A stretch of DNA of 64,000 nucleotides from Prosapia bicincta (lineage: Eukaryota > Arthropoda > Insecta > Hemiptera > Cercopidae): the NCBI GenBank assembly GCA_036971475.1, contig JBAIZL010000010.1, positions 9,719,526-9,783,525 on the forward strand, given 5' to 3'. Numbering within the stretch: the first letter of the stretch is position 1; every line of letters starts with the position of its first letter. The position numbers and the translations under genes are program-made. This document shows positions 57,937 to 64,000 of the stretch, piece by piece. The notes under the pieces are model-generated. The model did not search any database and had not been told where the DNA came from. It worked only from the letters and a program-made list of their open reading frames with translations.

Positions 57937-60900
57937 TTTTGCAAACAGTTATGCCTCTCTTGTTTAAACAGAATACAGAGCAGGCTAGTGAGCAAAGGAA
58001 TGGGGCTCAGCTATAACCTGACGAAACTACTCTTCTATATAAAGAGAAATGCGTACAGTGGTTTTGCAAACAGTTATGCCTCTCTTGTTTAAACAGAATA
58101 CAGAGCAGGCTAGTGAGCAAAGGAATGGGGCTCAGCTATAACCTTACGACACTACTCTTCTATATAAAGAGAAATGCGTACAGTGGTTTTGCAAACAGTT
58201 ATGCCTCTCTTGTTTAAACAGAATACAGAGCAGGCTAGTGAGCAAAGGAATGGGGCTCAGCTATAACCTTACGACACTACTCTTCTATATAAAGAGAAAT
58301 GTGCACAGTGGTTTTGCAAACAGTTATGCCTCTCTTGTTTAAACAGAATACAGAGCAGGCTAGTGAGCAAAGGAATGGGGCTCAGCTATAACCTTACGAC
58401 ACTACTCTTCTATATAAAGAGAAATGCGTACAGTGGTTTTGCAAACCGTTATGCCTCTCTTGTTTAAACAGAATACAGAGCAGGCTAGTGAGCAAAGGAA
58501 TGGGGCTCAGCTATAACCTGACGAAACTACTCTTCTATATAAAGAGAAATGCGTACAGTGGTTTTGCAAACAGTTATGCCTCTCTTGTTTAAACAGAATA
58601 CAGAGCAGGCTAGTGAGCAAAGGAATGGGGCTCAGCTATAACCTTACGACACTACTCTTCTATATAAAGAGAAATGCGCACAGTGGTTTTGCAAACAGTT
58701 ATGCCTCTCTTGTTTAAACAGAATACAGAGCAGGCTAGTGAGCAAAGGAATGGGGCTCAGCTATAACCTGACGAAACTACTCTTCTATATAAAGAGAAAT
58801 GCGTACAGTGGTTTTGCAAACAGTTATGCCTCTCTTGTTTAAACAGAATACAGAGCAGGCTAGTGAGCAAAGGAATGGGGCTCAGCTATAACCTGACGAA
58901 ACTACTCTTCTATATAAAGAGAAATGCGTACAGTGGTTTTGCAAACAGTTATGCCTCTCTTGTTTAAACAGAATACAGAGCAGGCTAGTGAGCAAAGGAA
59001 TGGGGCTCAGCTATAACCTGACGAAACTACTCTTCTATATAAAGAGAAATGCGTACAGTGGTTTTGCAAACAGTTATGCCTCTCTTGTTTAAACAGAATA
59101 CAGAGCAGGCTAGTGAGCAAAGGAATGGGGCTCAGCTATAACCTTACGACACTACTCTTCTATATAAAGAGAAATGCGCACAGTGGTTTTGCAAACCGTT
59201 ATGCCTCTCTTGTTTAAACAGAATACAGAGCAGGCTAGTGAGCAAAGGAATGGGGCTCAGCTATAACCTGACGAAACTACTCTTCTATATAAAGAGAAAT
59301 GCGCACAGTGGTTTTGCAAACCGTTATGCCTCTCTTGTTTAAACAGAATACAGAGCAGGCTAGTGAGCAAAGGAATGGGGCTCAGCTATAACCTGACGAA
59401 ACTACTCTTCTATATAAAGAGAAATGCGTACAGTGGTTTTGCAAACAGTTATACCTCTTTTGTTTAAACAGAATACAGAGCAGGCTAGTGAGCAAAGGAA
59501 TGGGGCTCAGCTATAACCTGACGAAACTACTCTTCTATATAAAGAGAAATGCGTACAGTGGTTTTGCAAACAGTTATGCCTCTCTTGTTTAAACAGAATA
59601 CAGAGCAGGCTAGTGAGCAAAGGAATGGGGCTCAGCTATAACCTTACGACACTACTCTTCTATATAAAGAGAAATGCGCACAGTGGTTTTGCAAACCGTT
59701 ATGCCTCTCTTGTTTAAACAGAATACAGAGCAGGCTAGTGAGCAAAGGAATGGGGCTCAGCTATAACCTGACGAAACTACTCTTCTATATAAAGAGAAAT
59801 GCGCACAGTGGTTTTGCAAACCGTTATGCCTCTCTTGTTTAAACAGAATACAGAGCAGGCTAGTGAGCAAAGGAATGGGGCTCAGCTATAACCTGACGAA
59901 ACTACTCTTCTATATAAAGAGAAATGCGTACAGTGGTTTTGCAAACAGTTATACCTCTCTTGTTTAAACAGAATACAGAGCAGGCTAGTGAGCAAAGGAA
60001 TGGGGCTCAGCTATAACCTGACGAAACTACTCTTCTATATAAAGAGAAATGCGCACAGTGGTTTTGCAAACCGTTATGCCTCTCTTGTTTAAACAGAATA
60101 CAGAGCAGGCTAGTGAGCAAAGGAATGGGGCTCAGCTATAACCTGACGAAACTACTCTTCTATATAAAGAGAAATGCGTACAGTGGTTTTGCAAACAGTT
60201 ATGCCTCTCTTGTTTAAACAGAATACAGAGCAGGCTAGTGAGCAAAGGAATGGGGCTCAGCTATAACCTGACGAAACTACTCTTCTATATAAAGAGAAAT
60301 GCGCACAGTGGTTTTGCAAACAGTTATACCTCTCTTGTTTAAACAGAATACAGAGCAGGCTAGTGAGCAAAGGAATGGGGCTCAGCTATAACCTTACGAA
60401 ACTACTCTTCTATATAAAGAGAAATGCGTACAGTGGTTTTGCAAACAGTTATGCCTCTCTTGTTTAAACAGAATACAGAGCAGGCTAGTGAGCAAAGGAA
60501 TGGGGCTCAGCTATAACCTGACGAAACTACTCTTCTATATAAAGAGAAATGCGCACAGTGGTTTTGCAAACAGTTATGCCTCTCTTGTTTAAACAGAATA
60601 CAGAGCAGGCTAGTGAGCAAAGGAATGGGGCTCAGCTATAACCTGACGAAACTACTCTTCTATATAAAGAGAAATGCGCACAGTGGTTTTGCAAACCGTT
60701 ATGCCTCTCTTGTTTAAACAGAATACAGAGCAGGCTAGTGAGCAAAGGAATGGGGCTCAGCTATAACCTTACGAAACTACTCTTCTATATAAAGAGAAAT
60801 GCGTACAGTGGTTTTGCAAACAGTTATGCCTCTCTTGTTTAAACAGAATACAGAGCAGGCTAGTGAGCAAAGGAATGGGGCTCAGCTATAACCTGACGAA

Positions 60901-63900
60901 ACTACTCTTCTATATAAAGAGAAATGCGTACAGTGGTTTTGCAAACAGTTATGCCTCTCTTGTTTAAACAGAATACAGAGCAGGCTAGTGAGCAAAGGAA
61001 TGGGGCTCAGCTATAACCTGACGAAACTACTCTTCTATATAAAGAGAAATGCGCACAGTGGTTTTGCAAACAGTTATGCCTCTCTTGTTTAAACAGAATA
61101 CAGAGCAGGCTAGTGAGCAAAGGAATGGGGCTCAGCTATAACCTGACGAAACTACTCTTCTATATAAAGAGAAATGCGCACAGTGGTTTTGCAAACAGTT
61201 ATGCCTCTCTTGTTTAAACAGAATACAGAGCAGGCTAGTGAGCAAAGGAATGGGGCTCAGCTATAACCTTACGACACTACTCTTCTATATAAAGAGAAAT
61301 GTGCACAGTGGTTTTGCAAACAGTTATGCCTCTCTTGTTTAAACAGAACACAGAGCAGGCTAGTGAGCAAAGGAATGGGGCTCAGCTATAACCTTACGGA
61401 ACTACTCTTCTATATAGAGAGAAATGAGCACAGTGGTTTTGCAAACAGTTATCCCTCTCTTGTTTAAACAGAATACAGAGCAGGCTAGTGAGCAAAGGAA
61501 TGGGGCTCAGCTATAACCTGACGAAACTACTCTTCTATATAAAGAGAAATGTGCACAGTGGTTTTGCAAACAGTTATGCCTCTCTTGTTTAAACAGAATA
61601 CAGAGCAGGCTAGTGAGCAAAGGAATGGGGCTCAGCTATAACCTGACGAAACTACTCTTCTATATAAAGAGAAATGTGCACAGTGGTTTTGCAAACAGTT
61701 ATACCTCTCTTGTTTAAACAGAATACAGAGCAGGCTAGTGAGCAAAGGAATGGGGCTCGGCTATAACCTGACGAAACTACTCTTCTATATAAAGAGAAAT
61801 GCGCACAGTGGTTTTGCAAACAGTTATGCCTCTCTTGTTTAAACAGAATACAGAGCAGGCTAGTGAGCAAAGGAATGGGGCTCAGCTATAACCTGACGAA
61901 ACTACTCTTCTATATAAAGAGAAATGCGTACAGTGGTTTTGCAAACCGTTATGCCTCTCTTGTTTAAACAGAATACAGAGCAGGCTAGTGAGCAAAGGAA
62001 TGGGGCTCAGCTATAACCTGACGAAACTACTCTTCTATATAAAGAGAAATGCGTACAGTGGTTTTGCAAACAGTTATACCTCTCTTGTTTAAACAGAATA
62101 CAGAGCAGGCTAGTGAGCAAAGGAATGGGGCTCAGCTATAACCTGACGAAACTACTCTTCTATATAAAGAGAAATGCGCACAGTGGTTTTGCAAACAGTT
62201 ATGCCTCTCTTGTTTAAACAGAATACAGAGCAGGCTAGTGAGCAAAGGAATGGGGCTCAGCTATAACCTGACGAAACTACTCTTCTATATAAAGAGAAAT
62301 GCGCACAGTGGTTTTGCAAACAGTTATGCCTCTCTTGTTTAAACAGAATACAGAGCAGGCTAGTGAGCAAAGGAATGGGGCTCAGCTATAACCTGACGAA
62401 ACTACTCTTCTATATAAAGAGAAATGCGTACAGTGGTTTTGCAAACAGTTATGCCTCTCTTGTTTAAACAGAATACAGAGCAGGCTAGTGAGCAAAGGAA
62501 TGGGGCTCAGCTATAACCTGACGAAACTACTCTTCTATATAAAGAGAAATGCGTACAGTGGTTTTGCAAACAGTTATGCCTCTCTTGTTTAAACAGAATA
62601 CAGAGCAGGCTAGTGAGCAAAGGAATGGGGCTCAGCTATAACCTTACGACACTACTCTTCTATATAAAGAGAAATGTGCACAGTGGTTTTGCAAACAGTT
62701 ATGCCTCTCTTGTTTAAACAGAACACAGAGCAGGCTAGTGAGCAAAGGAATGGGGCTCAGCTATAACCTTACGGAACTACTCTTCTATATAGAGAGAAAT
62801 GCGCACAGTGGTTTTGCAAACAGTTATACCTCTCTTGTTTAAACAGAATACAGAGCAGGCTACTGAGCAAAGGAATGGGGCTCAGCTATAACCTTACGAC
62901 ACTACTCTTCTATATAAAGAGAAATGTGCACAGTGGTTTTGCAAACAGTTATGCCTCTCTTGTTTAAACAGAATACAGAGCAGGCTAGTGAGCAAAGGAA
63001 TGGGGCTCAGCTATAACCTGACGAAACTACTCTTCTATATAAAGAGAAATGTGCACAGTGGTTTTGCAAACAGTTATACCTCTCTTGTTTAAACAGAATA
63101 CAGAGCAGGCTAGTGAGCAAAGGAATGGGGCTCAGCTATAACCTGACGAAACTACTCTTCTATATAAAGAGAAATGCGCACAGTGGTTTTGCAAACAGTT
63201 ATGCCTCTCTTGTTTAAACAGAATACAGAGCAGGCTAGTGAGCAAAGGAATGGGGCTCAGCTATAACCTGACGAAACTACTCTTCTATATAAAGAGAAAT
63301 GCGCACAGTGGTTTTGCAAACAGTTATGCCTCTCTTGTTTAAACAGAATACAGAGCAGGCTAGTGAGCAAAGGAATGGGGCTCAGCTATAACCTGACGAA
63401 ACTACTCTTCTATATAAAGAGAAATGCGTACAGTGGTTTTGCAAACCGTTATGCCTCTCTTGTTTAAACAGAATACAGAGCAGGCTAGTGAGCAAAGGAA
63501 TGGGGCTCAGCTATAACCTGACGAAACTACTCTTCTATATAAAGAGAAATGCGTACAGTGGTTTTGCAAACAGTTATACCTCTCTTGTTTAAACAGAATA
63601 CAGAGCAGGCTAGTGAGCAAAGGAATGGGGCTCAGCTATAACCTGACGAAACTACTCTTCTATATAAAGAGAAATGCGCACAGTGGTTTTGCAAACAGTT
63701 ATGCCTCTCTTGTTTAAACAGAATACAGAGCAGGCTAGTGAGCAAAGGAATGGGGCTCAGCTATAACCTGACGAAACTACTCTTCTATATAAAGAGAAAT
63801 GCGCACAGTAGTTTTGCAAACAGTTATGCCTCTCTTGTTTAAACAGAATACAGAGCAGGCTAGTGAGCAAAGGAATGGGGCTCAGCTATAACCTGACGAA

Positions 63901-64000
63901 ACTACTCTTCTATATAAAGAGAAATGCGTACAGTGGTTTTGCAAACAGTTATGCCTCTCTTTTTTAAACAGAACACAGAGCAGGCTAGTGAGCAAAGGAA
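57937..64000. repeat. 125-bp tandem array in SUCLA2 intron 4 (48 or more units, continues past the window)
   Basis: ttttgcaaacagttatgcct recurs every 125 bases from 57937 to the end. Units share a small set of variants (cctgacgaaac/ccttacgacac, gcgtaca/gcgcaca/gtgcaca, cagttatgc/ccgttatgc/cagttatac) in mixed order, as in a homogenising minisatellite. It begins about 300 bp after exon 4. No gene is supported inside it; the 72-codon minus-strand frame at 61652-61870 simply spans repeat units. Confidence 0.97.

Noticed and set aside
57937..64000. Hammerhead in the 125-bp unit (contains CUGACGA and a later GAAA)
   Set aside because: Six bases separate CUGACGA from the only stem (UCUU/AAGA) and no helix I or UH site fits; many units read CUUACGA instead.
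1..64000. tRNA, rRNA or endogenous virus sequences
   Set aside because: No cloverleaf boxes, rRNA landmarks, protease-integrase order or long terminal repeats were seen on reading either strand.

Overview
This is an AT-rich nuclear window from an animal, most likely an arthropod and probably an insect. Coding exons are short and split by introns of 1.5 to 16.6 kb with GT/AG borders. The only recognisable host gene reads like an arthropod mitochondrial succinate-CoA ligase beta subunit. The transposable elements (RTE-type LINE, several Penelope-like families, pogo/Tigger, hAT) also fit an arthropod. Nothing supports a bacterial or viral origin.

Layout. 1-11000: last two exons (2-79, 9391-9459) and 3'UTR of an unidentified plus-strand gene, whose last intron carries a 7.3-kb tandem array of 79/90-bp units. 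11635-14527: an 88-bp array. 14528-22950: AT-rich DNA with one inverted Penelope-like remnant (17.2-17.9 kb) and a possible transposon end near 20.9 kb. 22953-26242: an essentially full-length but dead RTE-type LINE with a perfect 13-bp target-site duplication. 27.0-29.95 kb: nested and inverted Penelope-like fragments. 30672 onward: the first four coding exons of SUCLA2 (30672-30737, 47313-47587, 55830-55992, 57532-57634), continuing past the window. Intron 1 holds (TA)n tracts, a 0.5-kb near-perfect palindrome, more Penelope debris, a 68-bp array of about 63 units and a 154-bp array of about 16 units. Intron 2 holds two further Penelope-like loci, one split by a pogo/Tigger fragment. Intron 4 begins a 125-bp array that runs off the end.

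Main observation. Reading the Penelope-like tails as RNA shows hammerhead-ribozyme cores. Three copies keep CUGANGA, a helix II, GAAA, a minimal helix III, a UH cleavage site and a complementary helix I (27313-27348 +, 29512-29557 +, 32744-32789 minus). Related modules with the order YYGANRA, one unpaired A/U, a 4-7 bp stem, then GAAA recur in at least six other repeat families. One is the 68-bp satellite inside SUCLA2 intron 1, where nearly every unit carries the module on the minus strand. Hammerheads in Penelope-like elements and in some animal satellites are known. The spread of the module here, its constant extra nucleotide, and the satellite built around it are the parts that may be undescribed. 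All ribozyme calls come from reading and hand-pairing the sequence, with no folding or database search.
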